Notes: a model not told the origin generated them from the sequence alone. A stretch of DNA of 62,767 nucleotides from Novosphingobium naphthalenivorans NBRC 102051 (GCF_001590985.1 NZ_BCTX01000026.1:1-62767); one strand, 5' to 3'. Shown: positions 8,855 through 18,836, numbered from the stretch's first letter. Numbers and translations: made by a program.

Positions 8855-11800
8855 ATGATCAAGGCAGCCCTGCACCATCTCACCCGCTACCGCTACTCGC
8901 GGCGCATCCATCTCGGCCCTCAGGTGATCCGGCTTCGCCCGGCGCCGCATAGCCGGACGGCAGTCCCCAACTATTCGCTGAAGATCAGCCCGCCCGAGCA
9001 TTTCCTGAACTGGCAGCAGGATCCGCACGGCAACTGGCTGGCGCGGGTGGTGTTCCCCGATCCTATCGATCATTTCTCGATCGAGGTGGACCTTCTGGCC
9101 GAAATGGCGGTGATCAACCCGTTCGACTTCTTCGTGGAGCCGGATGCGGAGGAATATCCCTTCGCCTATTCGGAGGCGATGAAGGCGGACCTTGCCGCCT
9201 ATTTCGAGATCGAGGACCAAGGCCCGCTGTTCGAGGAACTGGTCGCCCACCATGCCGGATACGAAGGGCGCACGGTCGATTTCCTCGTCGAGATCAACCG
9301 CCAGCTGCAGGAGCGGATCAATTACGTGATCCGCATGGAGGCCGGGGTGATGACCCCGGAAGAGACGCTGACGGCCGGAATCGGCTCGTGCCGCGATTCG
9401 GCCTGGCTGCTGGTGCAACTGCTGCGCCGCCTCGGTTTCGCCGCGCGGTTCGTCTCGGGCTATTCGATCCAGCTGGTCGCCGATGTCATCCCCAAGGAAG
9501 GGCCGCAGGGCGTTCTGGAGGATGTGACCGACCTGCACGCCTGGGCCGAGGCCTATGTGCCCGGCGCGGGCTGGATTGCGCTCGATGCCACGTCGGGCAT
9601 GTTCGCGGGCGAGGGGCATATCCCGCTCTGTGCCACCCCGCATTACCGCTCGGCCACGCCGATCGAAGGCATGGCGGAACCGGCCGAAGTCGATTTCCAT
9701 TTCGAGATGGACGTCTCGCGCATTGCCGAGGCCGTGCGCATCACCAAGCCGTTTACCGAGGAGCGCTGGGACAACCTGCTGGCGCTGGGCGACAAGGTCG
9801 ATGCGGACCTTGCCGCCAATGCCGTCAACCTGACGATGGGGGGCGAGCCGACGTTCATTGCCGCCACCGATCTGGAGGCGCCCGAATGGAACGGCGAGGC
9901 GGTGGGGCCGACCAAGGCGGCCTATGCCGACAGGCTGATCCGGCTGCTGCGCAAGAAGTTCGCGCCGGGCTCGCTGCTCCACCACGGGCAGGGCAAGTGG
10001 TATCCGGGCGAAACGCTGCCGCGCTGGGGCTATTCGATCTACTGGCGCAAGGACGGCGTGCCGATCTGGCATGACGACAGCCTGGTTGCAGGCGAAAAGC
10101 CGCTGGAGAAGGGCGGTGATCCCGATCCGGTGCCTGTCATCGACGTGCAGAAGGCCGCGGCGCTGCTGCAGGCCGCCGCCGAGGGACTGGGTGTCAGTCC
10201 GGACTATGTGCAGCCGGTGTTCGAGGATACCGGCGCGTGGATGCTGCGCGAGGACGAACTGCCGGTGAATTCCTCGCCGCTCGATCCCAGCATCGAGGAT
10301 GAGGAACTGGCGCGCCGTTTCAAGCGCACCTACCGGCGCGGGCTCGACAAGGCGATCGGCTTCGTGCTGCCGGTACAGCGCTGGAACAACCAGGTCCAGC
10401 AGATGCCGCGCTGGCGCAGCGAGTTCTGGCGCGTGCGCAAGGGCGTGCTGACGGCGGTTCCGGGCGATTCCGCGCTGGGGTATCGCCTGCCGCTGGGTTC
10501 GCTGCCGCATGTGGCGCCGTCGAATTTCCCCTATATCCACCCGCGCGACACCGCCGAGGCGCGCGAGCCGCTGGCCGATTTCCGCAAGCAGGTGATCGAG
10601 CGTGGCAGTCAGGCCCGCGAGGGACTGGCGGGCCAGCGCTTCGAGCATGTGCCCGAACCGCACACGTTCGCGCAGCCGGTGGTCGAGCAGGACATCATCG
10701 AAGGCGCGGTGCGCACGGCGATGACGGTCGAGCCGCGCGGCGATTACCTCGCGGTGTTCATCCCGCCGACCGAATGGCTGGAGGACTACCTCGAACTGGT
10801 CGCCTCGATCGAAGTGGTGGCCGAGGAATTGAAGCTGCCGGTGCGCATCGAAGGCTATCCGCCGCCGCCCGATCCGCGCCTGACCGTGCTCAAGGTCACG
10901 CCCGATCCCGGCGTGATCGAAGTGAACATCCATCCTTCGGCTTCGTGGCGCGAGACGGTGGATATCACCGAAACGCTCTACGATTGCGCGCGTGAGATCG
11001 GGCTGACGGCTGACAAGTTCATGGTCGACGGGCGCTCGATCGGCACCGGCGGGGGCAACCACATCGTGCTCGGCGGGCCGAGCCTGCTCGACAGCCCGTT
11101 CATCCGCCGCCCCGATCTGCTCAAGAGCTTCGTCATCTATTGGCAGCGGCATCCCTCGCTCAGCTACCTGTTCTCCGGTCTGTTCATCGGCCCGACCAGC
11201 CAGGCCCCGCGCATCGACGAGGCCCGGCACGACGCGCTCTACGAACTGGAGATCGCGCTCTCGCAGGTTCCCGGGCCCCACATGCAACAGCCTGCACCGT
11301 GGGTGGTGGACCGGTTGTTCCGCAACCTGCTCGTCGACGTCACGGGCAATACCCATCGCACCGAAATCTGCATCGATAAGCTGTTCAGCCCCGATGGCCC
11401 GACCGGCCGCCTCGGCCTTGTCGAGTTCCGCGGCTTCGAAATGCCGCCGGACGGCAAGATGAGCCTGGCCCAGCAGCTTCTCCTGCGCGCGCTCACCGCG
11501 TGGTTCTGGAAGGAGCCGCAGGACGGGCCGCTGGTGCGCTGGGGCACGCAGCTGCATGACAAGTTCATGCTGGGCCATCATGTCTGGACCGATTTCCTCG
11601 ATGTGCTGGGCGACTTGCGCCGGGCCGGATACGATTTCGATCCCAACTGGTTCGAGGCGCAGCGCATGTTCCGCTTCCCGATTCACGGCGAAGTGGAAGG
11701 CGGCGGGGTCAGCCTTGAGATCAGCCATGCGCTCGAACCCTGGAACGTGCTGGGCGAAACCGGCGCGATCGGCGGGACCGTGCGCTATGTCGACAGCTCG

Positions 11801-12223
11801 ACCGAGCGCCTGCAGGTCAAGGCCACCGGCCTCGTCAAGGGACGCCACGTCATCACCTGCAATGGCCGCCGGGTGCCGCTGACCATGGTCGCGCCTGGAG
11901 AGGGCGTGGGCGGGGTGCGCTACAAGGCATGGTGGCCGGCCGAGTGCCTCCATCCGATGCTGCCGCCGCACGCACCGCTGACGTTCGACATCTACGACTT
12001 GTGGAACGGCCGCTCGCTGGGGGGCTGCGTCTATCAGGTCGCGCATCCGGGCGGGCGCAGCTATGATACGGTGCCGGTCAACGACTACGAGGCCGAAGCC
12101 CGGCGCAAGGCGCGCTTCTTCGACAACGGGCATTCGCCCGGCCCGCTGCCGGTGCCGCCGCTGGAAGTCTCCGGCGAATTTCCCTGCACGCTCGACTTGC
12201 GGCGCCCGATCGGCCTAGTGTGA
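8855..12223 (+). CDS. Transglutaminase-like / DUF2126 fusion protein
   Basis: The large protein (1122 residues from ATG 8855) joins an N-terminal bacterial transglutaminase half to a C-terminal DUF2126 half. The transglutaminase part has its beta-rich N-terminal domain ([20 protein letters not shown]) and an apparent catalytic triad: Cys179 in [10 protein letters not shown], His228 in [10 protein letters not shown] and Asp244 in ALDATSG. From about residue 320 the DUF2126 region begins ([12 protein letters not shown]) and runs to the end; this domain has been grouped with carboxylate-amine ligases by comparative genomics. The gene is first in an operon with the ATP-grasp/alpha-E gene, which starts 4 nt after its stop. 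The combination suggests making or breaking isopeptide/amide bonds on a peptide or protein substrate; no substrate is known to me. A longer reading frame upstream (to 8657) overlaps ppk and is not credible. Confidence 0.88.
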   Translation: MIKAALHHLTRYRYSRRIHLGPQVIRLRPAPHSRTAVPNYSLKISPPEHFLNWQQDPHGNWLARVVFPDPIDHFSIEVDLLAEMAVINPFDFFVEPDAEEYPFAYSEAMKADLAAYFEIEDQGPLFEELVAHHAGYEGRTVDFLVEINRQLQERINYVIRMEAGVMTPEETLTAGIGSCRDSAWLLVQLLRRLGFAARFVSGYSIQLVADVIPKEGPQGVLEDVTDLHAWAEAYVPGAGWIALDATSGMFAGEGHIPLCATPHYRSATPIEGMAEPAEVDFHFEMDVSRIAEAVRITKPFTEERWDNLLALGDKVDADLAANAVNLTMGGEPTFIAATDLEAPEWNGEAVGPTKAAYADRLIRLLRKKFAPGSLLHHGQGKWYPGETLPRWGYSIYWRKDGVPIWHDDSLVAGEKPLEKGGDPDPVPVIDVQKAAALLQAAAEGLGVSPDYVQPVFEDTGAWMLREDELPVNSSPLDPSIEDEELARRFKRTYRRGLDKAIGFVLPVQRWNNQVQQMPRWRSEFWRVRKGVLTAVPGDSALGYRLPLGSLPHVAPSNFPYIHPRDTAEAREPLADFRKQVIERGSQAREGLAGQRFEHVPEPHTFAQPVVEQDIIEGAVRTAMTVEPRGDYLAVFIPPTEWLEDYLELVASIEVVAEELKLPVRIEGYPPPPDPRLTVLKVTPDPGVIEVNIHPSASWRETVDITETLYDCAREIGLTADKFMVDGRSIGTGGGNHIVLGGPSLLDSPFIRRPDLLKSFVIYWQRHPSLSYLFSGLFIGPTSQAPRIDEARHDALYELEIALSQVPGPHMQQPAPWVVDRLFRNLLVDVTGNTHRTEICIDKLFSPDGPTGRLGLVEFRGFEMPPDGKMSLAQQLLLRALTAWFWKEPQDGPLVRWGTQLHDKFMLGHHVWTDFLDVLGDLRRAGYDFDPNWFEAQRMFRFPIHGEVEGGGVSLEISHALEPWNVLGETGAIGGTVRYVDSSTERLQVKATGLVKGRHVITCNGRRVPLTMVAPGEGVGGVRYKAWWPAECLHPMLPPHAPLTFDIYDLWNGRSLGGCVYQVAHPGGRSYDTVPVNDYEAEARRKARFFDNGHSPGPLPVPPLEVSGEFPCTLDLRRPIGLV

Positions 12224-12227
12224 GGAC

Positions 12228-14717
12228 ATGGCGAAAAAGCGGTCTGTCAGCACCGTGGAACGCCCGGAGGGGTGGCTCGAAGGCTATCCCGTAGAAGTCG
12301 CCGGCGGCGATCTCTACGGGGACGCCTCCGGGGCCGCTGCCGCGTGCTGGAAATCGGTGGCGGCCGCACTGGCGGAAAGTTCGGACGGCGATCTGAATGC
12401 CCTGCAGGACGCGGCCACTCGCCATGCGGCGGATCTGGGGCTGGCGTTCCGCATTACCGGCGACGAGGATGAGCGCGGCTGGCCGCTGACGGCCATGCCG
12501 CTGATCGTCGGCTCCGGGGAATGGGCCGAAGTCGAACGCGGCCTGATCCAGCGCGCGACTCTGTTCGAGCAATTGGCCAGGGACGTCTACGGGCCGCAGC
12601 GGGTGGTGAAGGAGGGGCACTTGCCCGCCGCCGTGGTTGCAGGAAGCCCGTTCTTTGCCCGCAAGATGGTGGGCAACAGCCCCAAGCGCGGCCATTTCAT
12701 CCATGTCTATGCGGCCGATCTTGCCCGCGGGCCGCGCGGGCAGTGGCGGGTGCTGCAGGATCGCGTCCGCTTGGCCAGCGGCGTCGGCTATGCGCTGGAA
12801 AACCGCCTTGCGATGCGGCGCACCGCCGGCAATGTCCTGGTCGACATCCATGCCCGGCGGGTGAACGAGTTCTTCGCGCAGATGCGCGACGGCATGGCCG
12901 CCGCCTGCGGCCGTGACCGGCCGCGCGTGGCGCTGCTGACGCCCGGCCGTTTCAACCAGACGTACGCCGAACAGGCGCACCTTGCGCGTTATCTCGGCCT
13001 TCCGCTGGTGGAGGGGCGCGATCTTTCGGTGATCGACGACCGCCTCTATGTCGGCACGATTGCCGGGCCGAAGCGGGTCGATGCGGTCTGGCGCTGGATC
13101 AACACGACCTCGCTCGATCCGCTCTCGTTCGATGCCAAGTCGCAACTGGGCGTCGCCAATCTCTTCGAAGCCTGGGCGGCCGGCGGTGTCGGGATGGTCA
13201 ACTGGCCGGGCGTGGAAGTGCTGGAGACCCCGGCCTTCGCCGCGTTCATGCCGCGCCTGTGCAAGGTGCTGCTGGGCGAGGAGCCGGTTCTGCCCAACAT
13301 TGCCACCTGGTGGTGCGGGCAGGCCGCTGAAAGCGCGACGGTGTCCGGCCGCTTCGACGAACTGGCGCTGCTGCCGGCCTTCGGCCTTCCGGTTGAAGGG
13401 CTGGCGACGCGCCAGCCGGTGGCAGGGGCCGGTCTCGGCCCGGACGAACGCAAGGAACTGCAGGAAGCCATGCGGCGGCGGCCGATGGACTATTGCGGGC
13501 AGGAGATCGTCCACCTTTCGACTACTCCGGCGATCATCGACGGGGCCATCGCGCCGCGCCCCTTTACCGTGCGCGCGTTCGTGGCCCGCACTGCCGACGG
13601 CCAATGGACCGTGATGCCGGGCGGTTTCGCGCGCCTGTCCTCCAGCAATGCCCTGCCGACCTCGCTGATGGGGGCGGGCGAGTTGTCCGCCGATGTCTGG
13701 GTCGTGGATGAAAAACCGGCCGGACATGCCGCGCCGGCCCGGCCTGCCGAGGAACCGCCGATCTCGCGCGGCGGCGGCATTCTCGCCAGTCAGGCGGCAG
13801 ACAATCTCTACTGGTTCGGCCGTTACAACGAGCGGGCGGAAACGGTCGTGCGGATCGTGCGCGCGCTGCTGGGCAGTTCGATGGAAGGCGAGAACGGCAT
13901 CGACGGCGTCGGGGAGGGCATGACCGGCCTTGTCGACCTGCTCGGCGTATTCGGCGCGATCGATGCCCGGACAGCGGCAAAGTCCGCCGCGACGGTATGC
14001 GCGCGGGCGCTTACCGAGACGCATCTGCCCGGCGGGGTCGCCGCGCTGGTGCGGCGGCGGATGCAGGTGGGGCTGTCGCTGCGCGAGCGCTTTGCCCGTG
14101 ATTTCTGGCGTATCGTCAGCCGGCCGATGCCCTCGTTCGACGCCAACCGGCCGCAGAGTATGCTGGCGAGTGCACGCTGGCTCACTGAGCATTTCAGCGC
14201 CCTGGCAGGGCTGGTCTCGGAAAACATGGTCCGCTCGGCGGCCTGGCGCTTCCTGCAGATCGGGCAGCGGATCGAGCGGGCCCAGGTGACGTGCCGGATG
14301 GCGGCCAGGCTGGCCTCGGACGCGTGCGGGGAGGAAGCGCTCGGAATGCTGCTCGATCTGTGCGACAGCCAGATCATCTATCGCAGCCGTTACCTGACCG
14401 GGCCGATGATCAATCCAGTGCGCGATCTCGTTCTGCTCGATCCGGACAATCCGCGCGCGCTCAAGTATCAGGTGGCGCAGATCGTCGGCCACCTTGCGGC
14501 CTTGCCCAGCCTTCGCGATGACAATATCCCCGAGCCGCCCCTGCGCGCCGCCCGCGCGCTGCTGGGGGAACTCGAAGCGGCGCTTGCGCCGGATATGACG
14601 GCGGACCGGCTGGAGGCCATCGAAGCCCAGCTCCAGAACCTGTCCGACGAGATTTCGGAGCGCTACTTCCTCAAGTTCGATCGCGAGGAAGCGGAAAAGA
14701 GAACGCGGTTGCTGTGA
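12228..14717 (+). CDS. Circularly permuted ATP-grasp plus alpha-E domain fusion
   Basis: The 829-residue protein fuses two domains that are separate adjacent genes in many bacteria. Residues 1 to about 490 form the circularly permuted ATP-grasp region (former DUF404/407), with recognisable GVGYALENRLAMRRT, EGRDLSVIDDRLYVGT and FEAWAAGGVGMVNWPG. From about residue 510 the alpha-E domain (former DUF403) begins with ILASQAADNLYWFGRYNERAE and continues as an all-helical domain to the C-terminus. ATP-grasp enzymes activate carboxylates for ligation to amines, so with its transglutaminase neighbours it is predicted to form peptide-like bonds. Its TGA overlaps the next ATG by one base (TGATG). The start at ATG 12228 has a GAGG very close upstream; a slightly later start is possible. 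Confidence 0.88.
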   Translation: MAKKRSVSTVERPEGWLEGYPVEVAGGDLYGDASGAAAACWKSVAAALAESSDGDLNALQDAATRHAADLGLAFRITGDEDERGWPLTAMPLIVGSGEWAEVERGLIQRATLFEQLARDVYGPQRVVKEGHLPAAVVAGSPFFARKMVGNSPKRGHFIHVYAADLARGPRGQWRVLQDRVRLASGVGYALENRLAMRRTAGNVLVDIHARRVNEFFAQMRDGMAAACGRDRPRVALLTPGRFNQTYAEQAHLARYLGLPLVEGRDLSVIDDRLYVGTIAGPKRVDAVWRWINTTSLDPLSFDAKSQLGVANLFEAWAAGGVGMVNWPGVEVLETPAFAAFMPRLCKVLLGEEPVLPNIATWWCGQAAESATVSGRFDELALLPAFGLPVEGLATRQPVAGAGLGPDERKELQEAMRRRPMDYCGQEIVHLSTTPAIIDGAIAPRPFTVRAFVARTADGQWTVMPGGFARLSSSNALPTSLMGAGELSADVWVVDEKPAGHAAPARPAEEPPISRGGGILASQAADNLYWFGRYNERAETVVRIVRALLGSSMEGENGIDGVGEGMTGLVDLLGVFGAIDARTAAKSAATVCARALTETHLPGGVAALVRRRMQVGLSLRERFARDFWRIVSRPMPSFDANRPQSMLASARWLTEHFSALAGLVSENMVRSAAWRFLQIGQRIERAQVTCRMAARLASDACGEEALGMLLDLCDSQIIYRSRYLTGPMINPVRDLVLLDPDNPRALKYQVAQIVGHLAALPSLRDDNIPEPPLRAARALLGELEAALAPDMTADRLEAIEAQLQNLSDEISERYFLKFDREEAEKRTRLL

Positions 14718-15598
14718 TGCGCTACGCTGTCACTCATATGACGAGGCTGGAATATGCGGCACCCGTCAGGCTCGCGCAGTTCAACGTGCGCCTGCGTCCG
14801 GCGCGGTGGCCGGGGCAGACCGTCAGCGACTATACGCTCACGATCGATCCGCAGCCCGCGCAAGTGAGCGAGGCGGACGGCGGCTATTATGTGAACGAGG
14901 CGCACTTTTCGCTGCACGAGCCGATCACCCAGTTGCAGATCGAAAGCCGCTTTGCCGTCGAGCGGGAAGAGCTTCCGTTCTTCCTGAGCGAGGCTGCGGG
15001 GCCCAGTCTTGCCGATCTGCGCGAACGGGCGATGAAAACGCCCGATCTCTCGGACCTGGCGCCGGCGTCCTATATCTTTGCTTCCCCGATCGCGGTGCCC
15101 GAGCACGAGATCGCGATGTGGGCCGGTTCGTTCCTCGACGAGGCAATGCCGGTGATGGAGGCGGGGCGGGCGCTGATGCAGGCGATTCACGAGGAATTCG
15201 CTTTCGATGCCGGCGCGACGCAGACTGACACGCCGCCGATCGTGGCTTTCCGCAACCGCCACGGCGTGTGTCAGGATTTCAGTCATATCATGATTATCGC
15301 GGCGCGCGCGCACGGCATTCCGGCGGCCTATGTCAGCGGTTATCTGCGCACTCTGCCGCCGCCCGGGCGAGAGCGTCTGGTCGGCGCGGATGCCATGCAC
15401 GCCTGGGTCAACTTGTGGTGCGGCGAGGAATACGGCTGGGTCGGCTTCGATCCGACCAATGCCGTGCTGGCCGATACCGACCACATCTTCATCGGCATGG
15501 GGCGCGATTATTCGGACGTCGCGCCGCTGGACGGGACCTTCCGGGGCTCGTCGCAGCAGACCATGTTCTTCTCGGTCGACGTCGCGCCGCTGGACTGA
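14717..15598 (+). CDS. Transglutaminase-like cysteine peptidase family protein
   Basis: This is a stand-alone bacterial transglutaminase-like protein of 293 residues: N-terminal beta domain (VTHMTRLEYAAPVRLAQFNV) then a transglutaminase core with Cys185 (RHGVCQDFSHI), His228 (DAMHAWVNLW) and Asp245 (GWVGFDPTNAV). Proteins of this type usually act as proteases or amidases rather than cross-linkers. An in-frame GTG directly precedes the ATG; I chose ATG 14717 because it overlaps the stop of the ATP-grasp gene. It is the last gene of the three-gene operon. In related loci elsewhere a proteasome-like Anbu peptidase gene often follows; none is found here before the opposite-strand gene at 15626. 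Confidence 0.9.
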   Translation: MRYAVTHMTRLEYAAPVRLAQFNVRLRPARWPGQTVSDYTLTIDPQPAQVSEADGGYYVNEAHFSLHEPITQLQIESRFAVEREELPFFLSEAAGPSLADLRERAMKTPDLSDLAPASYIFASPIAVPEHEIAMWAGSFLDEAMPVMEAGRALMQAIHEEFAFDAGATQTDTPPIVAFRNRHGVCQDFSHIMIIAARAHGIPAAYVSGYLRTLPPPGRERLVGADAMHAWVNLWCGEEYGWVGFDPTNAVLADTDHIFIGMGRDYSDVAPLDGTFRGSSQQTMFFSVDVAPLD

Positions 15599-15625
15599 CT
15601 TGCAGGTCAGTTCTGGCGGGCCGAT

Positions 15626-16072
15626 TCAGGCGCGCAGGTCCTTTGCCGGAGCCGCTTCGCCGGGAAAGATCCCCGCAATCGCCATGACCGCGCCCAGCCG
15701 CGAGAGCGTTTCGAGCATGTCGCCGACGCTTTCTTCGGCAATCAGCAGGTCCAGCGTCTTGCGGGTGGCCAGCGGGCCGCGATCGCGCAGCGATGTGACG
15801 AGTTCGAGAATGACCGCCTCGTGCTCGGACACATGCGGGCAGGAAAGCGAGCAGAACGCGAATGTTTCCAGCGCGTCGCGGTTGAACAGCAGCATCGTGC
15901 GATGGAAGGCCTGCAGCCCGCCGATCATGCGCCATTTGGCAAAGGCAGGAGCCAGCATCCGCGCGGGACAGCGCTTGTGGCCCACGGCCGCGACCCATGC
16001 ACGCATGGACCAGACGAGGAAGCGGGAGCCCTCGTCGAGAGTGGTCAAAGGACGGTCGACGTACTGGTACAT
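15626..16072 (-). CDS. Conserved-looking small protein of unknown function behind a Fur-box promoter
   Basis: I do not recognise this 148-residue protein. It is not exported (no signal peptide) and looks helical. It has an aromatic and basic N-terminal half (RFLVWSMRAWVAAVGHKRC, FAKWRMIGGLQAFHR) and a Cys/His cluster FCSLSCPHVSEHE (Cys74, Cys78, His80, His84), which could bind a metal. ATG 16072 has GGAG 8 nt upstream. About 30-80 nt upstream there is a promoter (TTGACC, 16 nt, TATCAA) overlapping a Fur-box-like sequence, which suggests iron-repressed expression. It is convergent with the transglutaminase operon. The gene is supported by ribosome site plus promoter; function is open. Confidence 0.7.
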   Translation of the reverse strand: MYQYVDRPLTTLDEGSRFLVWSMRAWVAAVGHKRCPARMLAPAFAKWRMIGGLQAFHRTMLLFNRDALETFAFCSLSCPHVSEHEAVILELVTSLRDRGPLATRKTLDLLIAEESVGDMLETLSRLGAVMAIAGIFPGEAAPAKDLRA

Positions 16073-16099
16073 GTCCGAATCTCCAAAGAGGGTTGCAAA

Positions 16100-16149
16100 T
16101 GCGAATGATTATCAATAGCTATTGATACGCGGCTTGGCTCTCTGGTCAA
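16100..16149 (-). promoter_or_regulatory. Probable Fur-regulated promoter
   Basis: Reading on the minus strand, TTGACC (16144-16149) and TATCAA (16122-16127) form a -35/-10 pair with a 16-nt spacer. Overlapping and just downstream are a perfect 18-bp palindrome, TATCAATAGCTATTGATA (16110-16127), and the plus-strand sequence TGCGAATGATTATCA (16100-16114), which matches the 7-1-7 Fur motif TGATAATNATTATCA at 12 of 14 defined positions. The position over the promoter is right for repression. The element lies 28 nt and more upstream of the ATG at 16072. Confidence 0.6.
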
Positions 16150-16356
16150 GTCCCTCCGGACCCGGCGCTTGTCATGGGGCGTCCGGTTCACTCCTGACCT
16201 TGGCTGGGGCGGCTTCTTGCCTTGCCCGCCCCGGCCCCGTTTCGGGCGGGGAAGCATTCCTGCAAAAAACATCTGTAACTAGATGGACAGTGGTGGGCTG
16301 TTAACCATTGTCAGCTACTGAAAGATATTTCGCGGAGAGTGTGAACTGGACCGGAT

Positions 16357-18246
16357 GTGCTGAAGTTCAAGGCGGCCATACTTGAATTGATAGCGAAAGG
16401 CTTACCTCTGGCAGAGGTGATGCACGATATCTGCTTGCAGATCGAAGGGCGATTTCAAGGCGTTGTCTGCTCCGTCCTGACGGTGGATCGCAGCGGCACG
16501 CTTCACCCTCTTGCCGCGCCAAGCCTGCCTGAGGCCTATTCCCAGGGATTGGATAATCTGACGATCGGCCCCAATGTCGGGGCTTGCGGAACCGCAGCCT
16601 ATCTCGGCCAGCCGGTGGAAGTGCATGATATCGCCAGCGATCCGCGCTGGTCCCCTTTTCCCACTTTTCAGCAGGCTGCGCTTTCGCTGGGGCTCAGGGC
16701 TTGCTGGTCTTCGCCGCTGGTCGATGAGAAGAAGACCGTTCTGGCTACCTTCGCGCTCTATTTTCGCGAACCGCGCGGGCCGACCCCGGAAGAACGCGAG
16801 ATCGTCGGCGTCTGCCTGCATCTGTGCCAGCTCGCCTTTGCCCGCGATCTCCGGGTGGCCGATCGCGAACGCCGCGCCAATACCGATGCTCTGACGGAAC
16901 TGCCCAACCAGGGCAGTTTCAACCGGGCCATTACCCATCTCGCCTGCGACGAGGCCGGTGGATGGGGGGTCCTCATGATCGATCTCGACAATCTCAAGAC
17001 AGTCAATGACACGTTCGGCCATGCTGTGGGAGACCGGCTGCTGCAGGAAGTGGCGGCGCGCCTTTCGCACTTCGCCATTCCCGACAGGGCGTTCCGCATC
17101 GGCGGTGATGAATTCGCCTTGCTCATCAAGGATCCCGAGCGGCTGAGGGACATGGGAAAGGCCGCGCGCAAGGTTCTCGATGTGCTTGCGGTTCCGATCG
17201 AGTGCGAGCAGTTTTCGATCGTTGCCGAAGCGACCATGGGCGGGGCGGTTGTCACGGGCGAGGAAGCCTCGGCCGATGAAGTGCGCCACCATGCCGATCT
17301 TGCACTCTATCATGCGAAGGAAACGCGCCGCGGCGGCTTCGTGAAGTATTGCAAGGGCATCGGTACGCGCATGATTGCCCGGATTTCCTCGATAGAGAGC
17401 CTTGATGCCGCGCTCAGGGAAGGGCGTATCGAGGCTTGGTATCAGCCGATCGTGCGGCTGGACGACCAGCGCATCGTCGGGTTGGAGGCATTATGCCGGA
17501 TGATCTCTCCCAGCGGTGAGGTCATTTCCGCCGCAACCTTTGCAGATGCCACCAGCGATGCGCGCGTTGCCTCGATCCTCACGCAGCGCATGCTTTCGGC
17601 GGTTTCCGACGATATGCGCACCTGGCGCGAACTGGGCATCGATTTCGGGTATGTCGGCGTCAACATCACGGCCGTGGATCTGCGCGGAGGCCGGCTCGGG
17701 GGATTCCTCGATCAGCTCTTTGCCGAGGAGGCGCTTCTCAGGCATCTCGTCCTGGAAGTGACGGAAAGCGTCTATATCGGCGACCGGGACAAGCTGGTGG
17801 TGGACATCATTTCCGGTTTGCGGCGGCGCGGTGTCCGCATCGCGCTCGACGATTTCGGCACGGGCTTCGCTTCGTTGACCCATTTGCTGGAATTGCCCGT
17901 CGATTTCATCAAGATCGATCAGAGTTTTACCGCCCGCCTTCCAGAGGACGAAGTCAGCGGCACGATCATTGCGGGGCTGGTTGCCATCGCGGGAAAGCTG
18001 GGCGCCAAGGTCGTCGCGGAAGGTGTCGAAACGGTGGCGCAGGCGGTCCGGTTGCAGAAACTGGGGTGCAAGATCGGCCAGGGCTTTCTCTTCTCGCGCG
18101 GTCTGCCGCGCGGCGAGGTCGCTCGCGTGCTCATGCGCCATGCGGCATCGAGCCCGCACAGCATTCCCTTTCCAGGCCTGCCGGCCAACATTCCGCAAGA
18201 GGACGAGATCTACCTCGCCGCACCGCCGCGCAGCCGCCGGATGTGA
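16357..18246 (+). CDS. GAF-GGDEF-EAL protein (cyclic-di-GMP turnover)
   Basis: The 629-residue protein has an N-terminal GAF sensor domain (about residues 15-165), a GGDEF diguanylate cyclase domain with intact GGDEF at 249-253, and a C-terminal EAL phosphodiesterase domain with EALCR from residue 377, DDFGTG at 498-503 and KVVAEGVET near 550. Both catalytic signatures look intact, so it may synthesise and degrade cyclic-di-GMP. No RxxD inhibitory site is seen five residues before GGDEF. There is no transmembrane segment, so it is cytosolic. The start is a GTG at 16357; the in-frame stop upstream leaves no earlier option, and the ribosome site is weak. Confidence 0.92.
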   Translation: MLKFKAAILELIAKGLPLAEVMHDICLQIEGRFQGVVCSVLTVDRSGTLHPLAAPSLPEAYSQGLDNLTIGPNVGACGTAAYLGQPVEVHDIASDPRWSPFPTFQQAALSLGLRACWSSPLVDEKKTVLATFALYFREPRGPTPEEREIVGVCLHLCQLAFARDLRVADRERRANTDALTELPNQGSFNRAITHLACDEAGGWGVLMIDLDNLKTVNDTFGHAVGDRLLQEVAARLSHFAIPDRAFRIGGDEFALLIKDPERLRDMGKAARKVLDVLAVPIECEQFSIVAEATMGGAVVTGEEASADEVRHHADLALYHAKETRRGGFVKYCKGIGTRMIARISSIESLDAALREGRIEAWYQPIVRLDDQRIVGLEALCRMISPSGEVISAATFADATSDARVASILTQRMLSAVSDDMRTWRELGIDFGYVGVNITAVDLRGGRLGGFLDQLFAEEALLRHLVLEVTESVYIGDRDKLVVDIISGLRRRGVRIALDDFGTGFASLTHLLELPVDFIKIDQSFTARLPEDEVSGTIIAGLVAIAGKLGAKVVAEGVETVAQAVRLQKLGCKIGQGFLFSRGLPRGEVARVLMRHAASSPHSIPFPGLPANIPQEDEIYLAAPPRSRRM

Positions 18247-18338
18247 CGGGTTATCGTCAGGTAATACCCGGACTATCCCCCGTCTTTTCCACAGGCAGCT
18301 TGCCGATAGGCTGACGGCGCGGCGAAGCGGTGCGGCGC

Positions 18339-18737
18339 TTATTCGGTGGTCTTTCCGTCGAAATGTTCGTGGGCCGTGCTGGCTTCGGCGCAGGTCTTGT
18401 GCACCGTGCCATCGACATGTTCGGGCGGGCCGTAGATGGTGTAGAGCTTGAGCGGCTCGGTGCCCACGCTCACCACATTGTGCAGGGCGCCCGCCGGCAC
18501 GACGATGCCGTCGTCGGCCTTGACCCTGTGCACTATGCCGTCGATCGAAATTTCGCCTTCGCCGCCTTCGACGCGGAAGAACTGATCGATGTCGAGATGG
18601 ACTTCGGCGCCGATTTCGTCGCCCGGTTCGATCGACATGAGCACCAGTTGCAGGTTCTGCCCGGTGTAGAGAACGCGGCGGAAGTCGGTGTTCTCCTCGG
18701 TCAGCTTCTCGATGTTGTCGACGAATCCCTTCTTCAT
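18339..18737 (-). CDS. Cupin-domain protein
   Basis: This is a single-domain cupin (132 residues). Motif 1 is readable as GDEIGAEVHLDIDQFFRVEGG (about residues 39-59) and motif 2 as PAGALHNVVSVG (about 80-91), giving His/Glu metal ligands. The C-terminus is His-rich (TVHKTCAEASTAHEHFDG), which may bind a metal as well. Small cupins of this type are of diverse or unknown function; mannose-6-phosphate isomerase-like annotation is common but not supported by context. It sits alone on the minus strand between the GGDEF-EAL gene and ccmB. A 14-nt tandem direct repeat (18790-18816) lies upstream. Confidence 0.82.
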   Translation of the reverse strand: MKKGFVDNIEKLTEENTDFRRVLYTGQNLQLVLMSIEPGDEIGAEVHLDIDQFFRVEGGEGEISIDGIVHRVKADDGIVVPAGALHNVVSVGTEPLKLYTIYGPPEHVDGTVHKTCAEASTAHEHFDGKTTE

Positions 18738-18789
18738 GCGGTCAGCCTTTCCTCGTGTGCTTCGGGCAAGGATAGCGGGCCGGAGCCAG

Positions 18790-18816
18790 CCTGCAATTGA
18801 TCTCCTGCAATTGATC
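18790..18816. repeat. Two tandem copies of a 13-nt direct repeat
   Basis: CCTGCAATTGATC occurs twice with a period of 14 nt, between the cupin start (18737, minus) and the end of ccmB. The unit contains the palindrome CAATTG. It could be a dimeric regulator site for the cupin gene or simple slippage; nothing more can be said. Confidence 0.4.
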
Positions 18817-18836
18817 CGGGAGAGGCGGGAAGCGGA

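Noticed and set aside
8783..12133. A 1116-codon open frame on the minus strand opposite the transglutaminase-DUF2126 gene
   Set aside because: Same reason: antisense of a strong gene with clear catalytic motifs, Arg/His-rich translation, no domain.
18285..18293. TTTTCCACA, matching a relaxed DnaA box
   Set aside because: Single relaxed match in an intergenic gap with no other origin features; several one-mismatch boxes occur in the window (for example near 50281), so chance is likely.
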